A stretch of DNA of 33,735 bases from Halobacteriales archaeon QS_3_64_16. GTDB lineage: Archaea; Halobacteriota; Halobacteria; Halobacteriales; Halococcaceae. Below, one piece after another: positions 22,527 through 30,007 of the stretch (its first letter is position 1; each line of letters starts with the position of its first letter). Below the pieces are notes generated by a model, which was not told the origin of the DNA, searched no databases, and was given only the letters and a program-made list of their open reading frames with translations. The position numbers and the translations under genes were made by a program. The DNA lies in the NCBI GenBank assembly GCA_003021705.1, contig PXRJ01000040.1:1-33735 (forward strand). The letters are read 5' to 3'.

Positions 22527-22538
22527 GCGCTTTAGCGC
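22527..22538 (+). promoter_or_regulatory. mdh promoter
   Basis: GCGCTTTAGCGC is centred 27 bp before ATG 22560, giving a leaderless transcript and fixing the start four codons inside the longest frame. The box itself is a short palindrome (GCGCTTTAGCGC has GCGC arms). The remaining spacer to 22318 holds only the divergent promoter of the p27-like gene. Confidence 0.6.
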
Positions 22539-22559
22539 CCGTGTGAGTTGTGGCGTGAC

Positions 22560-23474
22560 ATGGCGAAAGTCAGCGTGGTCGGTGCGGCAGGGACGGTCGG
22601 CGCAGCGGCGGGCTACAATCTCGCGCTCCAGGACATCGCCGAGGAGATCGTCTTCGTCGATATTCCGGATAAAGAAGAGGAGGCGGTAGGCCAGGCGGCC
22701 GACGCGAACCACGGCGTGGCCTACGACGCGAACACGACGGTCCGACAGGGCACCTACGAAGACACCGCCGGCTCGGACGTCGTGATAATCACGGCGGGCA
22801 TCCCGCGACAGGCCGGGCAGAGCCGGACGGATCTCGCCGAGGACAACGCCCCGATCATGGCCGACATCGAAGGGAGTCTCGCCGAACACACCGAGGAGTT
22901 CGTCTCGGTTACGACGTCGAACCCCGTCGACCTGCTGAATCGCCACCTCTACGAGGCGGGCGATCGCTCGCGCGAGCAGGTGATCGGCTTCGGCAACCGG
23001 CTCGATTCAGCCCGGTTCCGGTACGTGCTGGCGAGGCGCTTCGAGACAGAAGTTACAAATGTCGAGGCCTCGATCCTCGGCGAGCACGGCGACGCGCAGG
23101 TCCCCGTCTTCTCGAAGGTGCGAGTCGACGGCGGCGATCCGGACTTCTCCGAGGGGAAACGCGAGGAGATACTCGCTGAGCTCCAAAATAGCGCGATGGA
23201 CGTCATCGAGCGCAAGGGCGCGACACAGTGGGGCCCGGCGACCGGTGTCGCCCATACCGTCGAGGCGATCCTGCGGGACACCGGCGCGGTGCTTCCCTCC
23301 TCGCTCGTCTTAGATGGGGAGTTCGGCTACGAGGACGTCGGCGTCGGCGTCCCGGTCAAACTCGGTTCCGAGGGGGCCGAGGAAGTAATCGAATGGGAAC
23401 TAACCGAGTTCGAACGCGAGCAACTGGGCAGTGCGGTCGATAAGCTCGGCGACCAGTACGAGGACATCGAGTAG
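22560..23474 (+). CDS. mdh: Malate dehydrogenase
   Basis: 304 residues from ATG 22560, the normal length of haloarchaeal MDH of the lactate/malate dehydrogenase superfamily. It oxidises malate to oxaloacetate with NAD(H) in the TCA cycle. Motifs: NAD-binding [17 protein letters not shown] (residues 3-19) and the FVDI acidic residue for NAD specificity; the substrate loop [13 protein letters not shown] with its arginines (about residues 80-92); [22 protein letters not shown]; and the catalytic His in [14 protein letters not shown] (about residues 171-184). Many haloarchaeal MDHs read GFGGRLD; here it is GFGNRLD, a minor change. Very acidic, as expected for high-salt cytoplasm. Confidence 0.96.
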   Translation: MAKVSVVGAAGTVGAAAGYNLALQDIAEEIVFVDIPDKEEEAVGQAADANHGVAYDANTTVRQGTYEDTAGSDVVIITAGIPRQAGQSRTDLAEDNAPIMADIEGSLAEHTEEFVSVTTSNPVDLLNRHLYEAGDRSREQVIGFGNRLDSARFRYVLARRFETEVTNVEASILGEHGDAQVPVFSKVRVDGGDPDFSEGKREEILAELQNSAMDVIERKGATQWGPATGVAHTVEAILRDTGAVLPSSLVLDGEFGYEDVGVGVPVKLGSEGAEEVIEWELTEFEREQLGSAVDKLGDQYEDIE

Positions 23475-23523
23475 GTCGATCGCGACCGGGAGTGGCGCTT
23501 CGCCGACCGATCGCGACCGCGGA

Positions 23524-23544
23524 TCGACCGTCGGCGACGGTCGA
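23524..23544. terminator. Hairpin between convergent mdh and ferredoxin genes
   Basis: TCGACCGTC (23524-23532), loop GGC, GACGGTCGA (23536-23544): a perfect 9-bp stem 50 bp after the mdh stop. CGACCGTCGG is repeated right after it (23545-23554), which could form an alternative stem. No T-run follows on either strand, so it may be an RNA-stability hairpin or a bidirectional terminator rather than a bacterial-type terminator. Confidence 0.45.
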
Positions 23545-23626
23545 CGACCGTCGGCAGTTCTTCGCTTCGGATGCTGAAGTAAAGAGGAAGGACGCGAACG
23601 GCGAAAAAGGACCCCATCTATCGGTC

Positions 23627-23872
23627 TCAGGGGACGAGTTGTTCGCCGTCGTCGTCGTAGACGGTGATCGCATCGACCGGACAGACGCGGGCGGCGAACT
23701 TCGCGTCGAGTTCCTCTTCGGCGGGTACGTCGGCGACGAACGTATCGGAGTCGGTTTCCTCGCTGTCGAGGAGGACTGCCTTCCCGGCGTCCTTGTCCTT
23801 CTCGAAGCCGTCCCATTCGGCGACACATTGGAACATCCCGATGCAGGTATCGCGGTCGAACTCGACTCGCAT
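23627..23872 (-). CDS. [3Fe-4S]-type ferredoxin
   Basis: 81 residues from ATG 23872. The pattern MRVEFDRDTCIGMFQCVAEW and FAARVCPVDAITVYDDDGEQLVP is a small single-cluster ferredoxin. Only three cysteines are visible (Cys10, Cys16, Cys64); the middle cysteine position of a 4Fe-4S site is Met13 (C-I-G-M-F-Q-C), so a [3Fe-4S] cluster is expected, as in ferredoxins that serve cytochrome P450 systems. Acidic insert between residues 25 and 58. No P450 or reductase gene is adjacent; electron partner unknown. The promoter probably overlaps CCCCTTTTCCCG (about 27 bp before the ATG). Convergent with mdh. Confidence 0.88.
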   Translation of the reverse strand: MRVEFDRDTCIGMFQCVAEWDGFEKDKDAGKAVLLDSEETDSDTFVADVPAEEELDAKFAARVCPVDAITVYDDDGEQLVP

Positions 23873-23975
23873 ACCCGTACTGCGGGGCGCGAGCGGGAAA
23901 AGGGGTGGCGTCAGTCAATCGATCCGCGGTCGAACTCGTTCCGGCTGGGCTGGGTCGGGTCGGACGGCGAACTGA

Positions 23976-24779
23976 CTACTCGCCGGGGTCGCCGGGCGTC
24001 ACCGGCCGCCCTTTGATCGTGATCGACTGGCCGTCGACGAAGGAGGCAGCCGGGCTGGCGAGGAAACGCACGAGGTCGGCGACCTCGCTCGGCGCACCGA
24101 CGTTCCGGTCGACGGTATCGCGATCCGGGTCCTCAACGCCCATCTTCTCTTTGACCTTCTCCGTCGCGACGTAGCCCGGCGCGACGGCGTTGACGCGAAC
24201 GTCTTCTTCAGCCCACTCGGCGGCGAGCGTGCGCGTGAGTTCGATGATGCCGGCCTTCGCGGCACCGTAGGCCGACATCCCCGGGATGGCGTACTCGCCG
24301 GCCATGCTCGCGTTGTTGACGATCGCGCCGCCACCGTCGGTCAGCGCGTCGGCGAAGGCGTGCGTGACGTTATAGGTGCCGGTGAGATTCACGTCAAGCA
24401 TTTCCTGCCACACCTCGGGGTCGGTCGCATCGAGCGTCGAGAGGTCACCGCCGCCACCCGCGTTATTCACGAGGATGTCGACGCCGCCGAACTCCTCAAT
24501 GGTTGCCTCGGCGAGCGCTTCGGCGTCTTCGAGGTCAGTGACGTCACACTCGACCGGGAGCGCCGTCCCGGGAAGATCGGCGTCGTTCAGTTCCACGGCG
24601 ACGGTCTCGACGTCGTCCTGCGTGCGCGAGCAGACGACGACATCCGCGCCGTCGGCGACGAAGGTCTCGGCTACCTCGCGACCGATACCGCTCGAGCCGC
24701 CGGTGATCACGGCCGTGCAGTCGGCGACGCTCGATCGGTCACGGATCGTCTCGGTCGAAGGGATCGAATCGTTCGTCAT
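23976..24779 (-). CDS. Short-chain dehydrogenase/reductase (SDR)
   Basis: 267 residues from ATG 24779. Classical SDR: NAD(P)-binding TGGSSGIG (residues 26-33), the VCSRT segment (49-53), DVT (79-81), NNAG (105-108), catalytic Ser158 (NNASMAG), Tyr171 and Lys175 (YGAAK), and VNAVAPGYVATEKV. Similar to 3-oxoacyl-ACP reductase/glucose-dehydrogenase-like members; substrate not predictable. The Ser/Arg residue after the second strand (CSRT) suggests NADPH preference (inference). A CCCCTTTTCC stretch 27 bp upstream resembles the one before the neighbouring ferredoxin gene. An acetoacetyl-CoA reductase (PhaB) role is conceivable given the PHA locus, but nothing in the sequence proves it. Confidence 0.9.
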   Translation of the reverse strand: MTNDSIPSTETIRDRSSVADCTAVITGGSSGIGREVAETFVADGADVVVCSRTQDDVETVAVELNDADLPGTALPVECDVTDLEDAEALAEATIEEFGGVDILVNNAGGGGDLSTLDATDPEVWQEMLDVNLTGTYNVTHAFADALTDGGGAIVNNASMAGEYAIPGMSAYGAAKAGIIELTRTLAAEWAEEDVRVNAVAPGYVATEKVKEKMGVEDPDRDTVDRNVGAPSEVADLVRFLASPAASFVDGQSITIKGRPVTPGDPGE

Positions 24780-24912
24780 CGAAGGGCCAGTAGCGGCGTC
24801 GGCCGGAAAAGGGGGCGAGAACGCGGCACGCGCGACAGGCTTATCAACGAGATCGGAACTGATCGAACATCGCAAGGAACTCCCGAACACGGTGAAGCGA
24901 CCGCCGGCTACG

Positions 24913-24924
24913 TAACTATTAATC
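24913..24924 (+). promoter_or_regulatory. Promoter of small membrane protein gene
   Basis: TAACTATTAATC (24913-24924) is centred about 28 bp before ATG 24947, which argues for that start rather than the in-frame GTG at 24932. Confidence 0.6.
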
Positions 24925-24946
24925 CGGTTAAGTGAACAAGCAAGCT

Positions 24947-25186
24947 ATGGAGGAATCCCCGAGGCGAGTCGTTCTCTACGGTGGGGTGCTCCCTGCGCTG
25001 ACTATCGGCGCGGTCTATGGAGTCGCACCCGGGTACTTGATCGCACCGCTGCTCGTGGGAGTCGTCTTCAGCGCCGTCGCTGCCGGAGCACAACCGGTGG
25101 CGAACGTGGGAGACGTATTTCGATACAGCGTCGGCCTCCTCGTCTGGAGCGTTCTCGTGCTGGTGTTTTTCCCCGTCTTCCAGTGA
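24947..25186 (+). CDS. Small hypothetical membrane protein
   Basis: 79 residues from ATG 24947. Three hydrophobic stretches: RVVLYGGVLPALTIGAVYGV, LIAPLLVGVVFSAVAAGA and YSVGLLVWSVLVLVFFPVF, so it is likely a two- to three-pass membrane protein. Short charged N-terminus (MEESPRR). I do not recognise a family; similar small proteins are common in haloarchaea. Located between the divergent SDR gene and hel308, 90 bp upstream of hel308 but with a separate promoter for hel308. Confidence 0.7.
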   Translation: MEESPRRVVLYGGVLPALTIGAVYGVAPGYLIAPLLVGVVFSAVAAGAQPVANVGDVFRYSVGLLVWSVLVLVFFPVFQ

Positions 25187-25242
25187 GGAGTCCGTAGCTC
25201 ACACTGTGTCTCTCGGACGTTTCACTTCCGGTCTGGGTGCGA

Positions 25243-25253
25243 CAGTTTAAACC
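25243..25253 (+). promoter_or_regulatory. hel308 promoter
   Basis: CAGTTTAAACC (25243-25253) lies about 29 bp before ATG 25277. TTTAAA is a close match to the haloarchaeal TATA consensus. Confidence 0.65.
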
Positions 25254-25276
25254 CCGAGACCGTCGAAACGGAACCA

Positions 25277-27553
25277 ATGGACGTCTCGGAGCTGACGGAC
25301 GTACCGGAATGGCTCCCCGCGGATCTCGAAGCAAGCGGCGTCGAGGAACTCTACCCACCCCAGGCCGAGGCGGTCGAGGCCGGCGTCACCGAAGGGCAAA
25401 GCGTCGTCGCGAGCGTGCCGACCGCCAGCGGCAAGACCCTCGTTGCGGAACTCGCGATGCTCGCGACGGTCACCCGGGGCGGCAAAGCCCTCTATATCGT
25501 TCCCCTGCGTGCGCTCGCAAGCGAAAAACAGCGGGAATTCGAGCGCTTCGAAGAACACGGACTCTCCGTGGGCGTCTCGACGGGCAACTACGAATCGGAG
25601 GAACGGTGGCTCGCGACCTGTGACGTGATCGTCGCCACCTCGGAGAAGGTCGACTCGCTGATCCGCAATGGCGCACCCTGGATCGACGAACTGTCCTGTG
25701 TGGTCGCCGACGAAGTTCACCTCGTCAACGATCCCTCGCGAGGGCCGACGCTGGAAGTGACGCTCGCGAAACTGCGGCGAACGAATCCCCGTATCCAGGT
25801 CGTGGCCCTGTCGGCGACGATCGGCAATCCCGAGGTGCTCGCCGAGTGGCTCGACGCCGAACTGATCGATTCCGAGTGGCGGCCGATCGACCTCCGGCGC
25901 GGGGTGCATTACGGGCAAGCAGTGCACTTAGAGGACGGCAGCCAGCGGGAGTTGAGCGTTCGATCGAATCAGCGCCAGACCACCGCGATCGTCGCCGACA
26001 CCCTCGCAGAAGGCGGATCGACGCTCGTGTTCGTCAATTCTCGGCGAAACGCGGAGGCCGCCGCCCGCCGGCTCGCCGATGTCGTGAGCGAGGATCTCGC
26101 CGAGGACGAGCGCACTCGCTTGGAAGACCTCGCTGAGGAGATCCAGGACGTCTCCGATACCGAGACCTCCGAGGACTTAGCCGAAGCAGTTCGTCGGGGT
26201 GGAGCCTTTCACCACGCCGGTCTCGCAGGCGAACACCGGTCGCTCGTCGAGGACGCCTTCCGCGAGCGCGATCTCAAGGTGATCTGTGCGACCCCGACCC
26301 TGGCGGCGGGGGTCAACACCCCGAGTCGGCGCGTCGTGGTCAGGGACTGGCGGCGCTACGACGGGTCGGCCGGCGGGATGGCACCGCTCTCGACGCTCGA
26401 AGTTCACCAGATGTGTGGCCGTGCGGGCCGACCGGGCCTCGATCCCTACGGGGAAGCCCTGTTGCTTGCGAAGAGCAACGAGGAACTCGAGGAGCTATTT
26501 GACCGGTATATCTGGACCGAGCCCGAAGGGGTCCAATCGAAACTCGCCGCCGAGCCCGCGCTCCGCACCCACGTGCTCGCAACGGTGGCCTCGGGCTTTG
26601 CGGATTCACGGTCGGGTCTGCTCGCCTTTCTCGAACAGACGTTATATAGCACCCAGACGACCGAAAGCGGCCGTCTCGAGCGGGTCGCCGATACGGTACT
26701 CGAGTACCTCGAAGCGAACGACTTCCTGGAACGCGAAGGCGACGACCTCGAGGCGACCGACCTCGGCCATACGGTCTCGCGGCTCTATCTCGATCCGATG
26801 AGCGCCGCCGAGATCGTCGACGGCTTGGAGGCCTGCGAGCAACGGCCAACGGCGCTCGGACTCTACCAGCTCGTCTGCCGGACGCCGGATATGTACCAAC
26901 TCTATTTGCGCTCCGGCGAGGACGAGACGTTCACCGAACTCGCCTACGAGCGCGAACCCGAGTTCCTGGGCCGGATGCCCAGTGAGTTCGAGCAGGGCTT
27001 CGAGGACTGGCTCGCGGCGCTGAAGACCGCGAAGCTACTGGAGGACTGGGCGAACGAACTCGAGGAAGACCGGATCACCGATCGCTACGGGATCGGGCCG
27101 GGGGACATCCGCGGGAAGGTCGACGCCGCCCAGTGGCTGCTCGGGGCCGCAGAGAGCCTCGCGAGCGAGGTCGGCCTTGGCTTTGGGCCCGCGATCCGGG
27201 AGGCCAGGCGGCGGGTCGAGGACGGGATCCGGAAGGAACTCATCGACCTCGCGGGCGTTCGTGGCGTGGGCCGCAAGCGTGCCCGGCGGCTGTACGACGC
27301 TGGGATCGAGGAACGATCGGAGCTACGCGAGGCCGAGAAATCGGTCGTGCTCGGCGCGCTTCGCGGGAGACGACAGACTGCCGAGAACGTACTCGAAAAC
27401 GTCGGCCGGACCAACCCCTCAATGGAAGGGGTCGAGGCGGTGGAGGGGGCGACGAACGGCGGTTCCCCGGCGTCCGCCGAGTCGAGTGGTGCCAAGGCAG
27501 GCAGGGCCGGCGAGCGGGACGAGGAGGACCAATCAAACCTCAGGGATTTCTGA
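25277..27553 (+). CDS. hel308: ATP-dependent DNA helicase Hel308
   Basis: 758 residues, full length. Superfamily 2, Ski2-like 3'-5' helicase acting at stalled replication forks. Motifs: [11 protein letters not shown] (Q-like), Walker A VPTASGKT (residues 47-54), [15 protein letters not shown] box in VADEVHLV (about 148-155), [45 protein letters not shown] and [17 protein letters not shown] (motif VI). After the winged helix and ratchet domains comes a C-terminal helix-hairpin-helix, [26 protein letters not shown]. The extreme C-terminus, QSNLRDF, resembles a PCNA-interacting peptide. The last ~50 residues before it are Gly/Ala/Glu-rich. Its stop overlaps the cgi121 start by one base. Confidence 0.97.
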   Translation: MDVSELTDVPEWLPADLEASGVEELYPPQAEAVEAGVTEGQSVVASVPTASGKTLVAELAMLATVTRGGKALYIVPLRALASEKQREFERFEEHGLSVGVSTGNYESEERWLATCDVIVATSEKVDSLIRNGAPWIDELSCVVADEVHLVNDPSRGPTLEVTLAKLRRTNPRIQVVALSATIGNPEVLAEWLDAELIDSEWRPIDLRRGVHYGQAVHLEDGSQRELSVRSNQRQTTAIVADTLAEGGSTLVFVNSRRNAEAAARRLADVVSEDLAEDERTRLEDLAEEIQDVSDTETSEDLAEAVRRGGAFHHAGLAGEHRSLVEDAFRERDLKVICATPTLAAGVNTPSRRVVVRDWRRYDGSAGGMAPLSTLEVHQMCGRAGRPGLDPYGEALLLAKSNEELEELFDRYIWTEPEGVQSKLAAEPALRTHVLATVASGFADSRSGLLAFLEQTLYSTQTTESGRLERVADTVLEYLEANDFLEREGDDLEATDLGHTVSRLYLDPMSAAEIVDGLEACEQRPTALGLYQLVCRTPDMYQLYLRSGEDETFTELAYEREPEFLGRMPSEFEQGFEDWLAALKTAKLLEDWANELEEDRITDRYGIGPGDIRGKVDAAQWLLGAAESLASEVGLGFGPAIREARRRVEDGIRKELIDLAGVRGVGRKRARRLYDAGIEERSELREAEKSVVLGALRGRRQTAENVLENVGRTNPSMEGVEAVEGATNGGSPASAESSGAKAGRAGERDEEDQSNLRDF

Positions 27554-28092
27554 TGGAACTAGTAGAGGGCGTCGGAGAGATCGAGGACGTCGATCGTCTG
27601 ATCGAACAACTGGACGAGATCGGGCAGGAGCACGGCTGTGTGGTGACAGCCTTCGACGCACGCTACCTCACTGGCCGCGAACATCTCACCCGGGCGACCT
27701 CCCTCGCTGACCGGGCCTTCGAGCGGAGCGAGAACGTCGCGGACGCGCGCGCGATCGAAGTTCTGCTCTATGTTGCAGGTCGCCGGCAGATCGACCGAGC
27801 GCTGGAGATCGGCGTGTCGGCCGGCGAGGGACCGATCGTCGTCGCTATCGAACAGGGAAACAACGAGCGAAACGGCGGGAAATCGGGAGGAGACGATCGG
27901 GAGCAGGAAGGGGCGGCAGCCGTCGAACGGGCACTCGCACCGGACTTCGAGCATGGGGAGAAACTCGGAGAGTACGACGAGGCGCTCGTCCAGGACTTCT
28001 TCGAGATCTCCGAGCGGGAACTAGGGGCGACCGACGCCGGACTCGCGGAACTGGTCGTGGAACGCGTCGCGTTGCTCGACGTCGAGAAGTGA
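27553..28092 (+). CDS. cgi121: KEOPS complex subunit Cgi121
   Basis: 179 residues from ATG 27553, overlapping the hel308 TGA (TGATG). Cgi121 binds tRNA 3' ends and Bud32 within the KEOPS complex, which makes t6A at position 37 of ANN-decoding tRNAs. Visible: VVTAFDARYLTGREHLTRATSLADRAFERSENVADARAIEVLLYVAGRRQIDRALEIGVSAG (residues ~33-95), the core alpha/beta fold with the LYVAGRRQI helix, and a C-terminal ELVVERVALLDVEK strand. An acidic/Gly insert (about 100-120: GNNERNGGKSGGDDREQ) is a haloarchaeal lengthening of a loop. The hel308-cgi121 pair is conserved in haloarchaea as far as I know; the functional reason is unclear. Confidence 0.93.
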   Translation: MELVEGVGEIEDVDRLIEQLDEIGQEHGCVVTAFDARYLTGREHLTRATSLADRAFERSENVADARAIEVLLYVAGRRQIDRALEIGVSAGEGPIVVAIEQGNNERNGGKSGGDDREQEGAAAVERALAPDFEHGEKLGEYDEALVQDFFEISERELGATDAGLAELVVERVALLDVEK

Positions 28093-28260
28093 AGCGGTGG
28101 AGCGCGAGGAGGCCACGGCGATCAGGTGCGAAACCGGCCACGTTCGATAGAGCGGCACACGAGCTATGTCTACTGTCGGCTGTGGACACTACCGCACGGG
28201 GAGTGCTCGCGACCGACGGCCCCGTCGAGGCGCGACGGTGCTCTCAGGGTTTTCGTGACT

Positions 28261-28300
28261 GATGGTAGAGAATGGTTTTGGATGGTAGAGAGAGGTAAAG
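28261..28300 (+). repeat. 10-bp phased ATGGT repeats upstream of phaR
   Basis: Four successive 10-mers read gATGGTagag, aATGGTtttg, gATGGTagag and agAGGTaaag. The first and third are identical and extend to an 11-bp match (GATGGTAGAGA at 28261-28271 and 28281-28291), exactly two DNA turns apart. The array ends at the TATA-like CTTATG. This looks like a binding array for a regulator contacting one face of the helix, most simply PhaR itself. The 28093-28260 stretch before it shows no gene. Confidence 0.55.
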
Positions 28301-28308
28301 CTTATGTG
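28298..28308 (+). promoter_or_regulatory. phaRP promoter (TATA-like)
   Basis: AAGCTTATGTG is centred about 32 bp before ATG 28335, predicting a very short leader. It directly abuts the phased repeats. Confidence 0.5.
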
Positions 28309-28334
28309 CATCAGGCCAGTACGTGGTGATACAG

Positions 28335-28670
28335 ATGACCGAGGACGACGAGAACGGTGCGATGTGGCCCCCGGCGATGTTCGCCCGGCAGTTCCAGGAG
28401 GCCGGCGAGAAGGCCGCCGAGCAGCAGGCCGACTTCCTCCGCCAGCTCTGGGACGCGAGCAACGGCTCGGGCATGGGCGAGATGGGGGGCATGGGCCTCC
28501 CGGGGCTCGCCGCCTCTTCGATGGGGACCGCGACGTTCAAGACGCGCGTCCAGAGCGGCGGACGCATCTCGATCCCCGACGCCGAGCGCGAGGCGCTCGA
28601 CATCGAGGAAGGCGACATCGTCCAGACGGTCGTCGTTCCGGTCAAGCGAGACCGAGGTGACCAAGAATGA
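28335..28670 (+). CDS. phaR: PHA locus regulator PhaR (AbrB/SpoVT-type)
   Basis: 111 residues from ATG 28335. The N-terminal part (ARQFQEAGEKAAEQQADFLRQLWDAS) is an amphipathic helix resembling phasin or PhaE helices that may bind granules. The middle is Gly/Met-rich (GSGMGEMGGMGLPGL). The C-terminal ~50 residues are an AbrB/MazE/SpoVT swapped-hairpin DNA-binding domain: TFKTRVQSGGRISIPDAEREALDIEEGDIVQTVVVPVKR. This matches the PhaR described for the Haloferax mediterranei phaRP-phaEC locus, an autorepressor that also senses granules. The stop overlaps the phaP ATG (ATGA). A granule-binding helix fused to a DNA-binding hairpin suits titration by PHA granules (inference). Confidence 0.88.
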   Translation: MTEDDENGAMWPPAMFARQFQEAGEKAAEQQADFLRQLWDASNGSGMGEMGGMGLPGLAASSMGTATFKTRVQSGGRISIPDAEREALDIEEGDIVQTVVVPVKRDRGDQE

Positions 28671-29338
28671 GTACGTACACCACACCAATCGACGCGATGT
28701 TCGAGACCCAGCGTAGCGCGATCAAACAGGGCCAGCAGGCCACGAAACAGACCCTCGAGTTCCAGCGGAACGCCAGCCGAATGGCGCTCTCGGGGCTGAA
28801 GAGCAGCGAGTCGGCCCAACGCCAGGGCGTCGAACTGCTCGAATCGGGCGCACACAGCTACCTGAGTGCCGTCGAGGCGATGACGCCCGGCGCGCAGGCA
28901 GGTACCGGCCAGCTCCGTCGGCAGACCGACGAGCTGTTCGGCCAGCTGAAGACGAGTCACGCCGACGTCTTCGCGACGCTGACCGAGGAAGCCGAACGTG
29001 GCGTCCGGTCCTACGACGAACTCACGGCGGAGTACCTCGACGCGATGGACGAGCAACTAGAGACGTTACTCGACGCCCACACGGATATCCAGTCCCAAGT
29101 CCTCAAGGCAACCGAGGGCTACGAGGACCGCTCCGAGGAATTCCAAGAGCGCTTCGAGGAGGCGATGGACGATCAGGTAGATCGTGCCGAGCAGTTCCAA
29201 CAGCAACTCGAAGAGCAGTTCGAAACCCAGGTCGCACGGACCGAACAGTTCCAACAGCAACTCGAAGAGCAAGTCGAGCAGTTCCAGGCCCAACTCGACG
29301 AGCAGGCAGCCCAGCTCCAAGAGAACGTCCGAGCGTAG
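28667..29338 (+). CDS. phaP: PHA granule phasin PhaP, with extended Gln/Glu coiled coil
   Basis: 223 residues. The N-terminal ~150 residues match haloarchaeal PhaP: TTPIDAMFETQRSAIKQGQQ, LEFQRNASRMALSGLKSSESAQRQGVEL, a GAHSYLSAVEAM segment, and QLRRQTDELFGQLKTSHADVF. It coats PHA granules as an amphipathic helical shell. The rest is a long Glu/Gln coiled coil in which EQFQQQLEEQ occurs twice and VEQFQAQLDEQ is a third variant; the first two copies are nearly identical in DNA (29-bp match with one change, 29190-29218 and 29242-29270). The known Haloferax phasin is shorter, so this tail looks like a repeat expansion. Overlaps phaR by four bases. No membrane segment. Confidence 0.85.
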   Translation: MSTYTTPIDAMFETQRSAIKQGQQATKQTLEFQRNASRMALSGLKSSESAQRQGVELLESGAHSYLSAVEAMTPGAQAGTGQLRRQTDELFGQLKTSHADVFATLTEEAERGVRSYDELTAEYLDAMDEQLETLLDAHTDIQSQVLKATEGYEDRSEEFQERFEEAMDDQVDRAEQFQQQLEEQFETQVARTEQFQQQLEEQVEQFQAQLDEQAAQLQENVRA

Positions 29339-29416
29339 AGAAGCGCTAAAGTAGGGACGAACACCGACAAGCAATCTTTTTTACCGACGAACGACATCAC
29401 AAGCGACACAAACAAC

Positions 29417-30001
29417 ATGAGCAACACGAGCAACACCGATCCCGAGACCGCAAGCGAGAACTGGACCGAGATGATGGAAGGCATGAACGACGCGATGTCG
29501 AAATCGATCGAGCAGAACATGCAGGCCCAAGCCGCGTTCATGGAGTCCTGGTCGAACGCCTTCGACGGCGCGTCGGGCGGAGCGGAGAGCGGCGAGGATA
29601 TGGAAGCGGTGATGAGCGAGGGTATGGAGGGGTATGGCCGAGCCCAGGAGATCTGGATGGACGCCGCCGAGCGCATGGTCGAACGCGTCACCGACGCCGC
29701 CGAGGGCGAGGACGTCTCGATCACCGAGTTCCGGGACATCTGGCTCCAGAGCGCGAACGAGGCCTTCGGCGAGGTCATGAGCACGACCGCCTTCGCCGCG
29801 GGCACCGGCCAGACCGTCAGCCAGATGATGGAGCTCCAGCAGCAAGCCGACGACCTCACCCAGGAGACCTTAGAGCAACTGGGCTTCGCGACGAGCGAGG
29901 ACGTAGAGGAGATCGGTGCGCGGCTGATCGAACTCGAACGCCGCCAGCACGACGTCTCGAAGAAACTCGACCGCGTGCTCGAAGAGCTGGACGGGGAGTG
30001 A
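29417..30001 (+). CDS. phaE: Class III PHA synthase subunit PhaE
   Basis: 194 residues, acidic and helical with no known catalytic site. The pattern NWTEMMEGMNDAMSKSIEQNMQAQAAFMESWSNAF, GYGRAQEIWMDAAERMVERVTDAAEGEDVSITEFRDIWLQSANEAFGEVMSTTAFAAGTGQTVSQMMELQQQ and ELERRQHDVSKKLDRVLEELDGE is that of haloarchaeal PhaE, the partner subunit required by PhaC. It follows phaP by 78 bp containing a CTTTTTTACC box (about 29375-29384) that could drive phaEC apart from phaRP, giving a leader of about 10-15 nt. Only six bases separate it from phaC, so they are surely cotranscribed. Confidence 0.92.
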   Translation: MSNTSNTDPETASENWTEMMEGMNDAMSKSIEQNMQAQAAFMESWSNAFDGASGGAESGEDMEAVMSEGMEGYGRAQEIWMDAAERMVERVTDAAEGEDVSITEFRDIWLQSANEAFGEVMSTTAFAAGTGQTVSQMMELQQQADDLTQETLEQLGFATSEDVEEIGARLIELERRQHDVSKKLDRVLEELDGE

Positions 30002-30007
30002 GATAGC

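Noticed and set aside
23976..24779. Naming the SDR as PhaB (acetoacetyl-CoA reductase)
   Set aside because: SDR motifs alone do not define the substrate and the gene is 3.5 kb away from the pha locus on the other strand.
27133..27552. Long in-frame extension upstream of cgi121
   Set aside because: It lies within hel308 in another frame; the overlapping TGATG start at 27553 gives the normal Cgi121 length.
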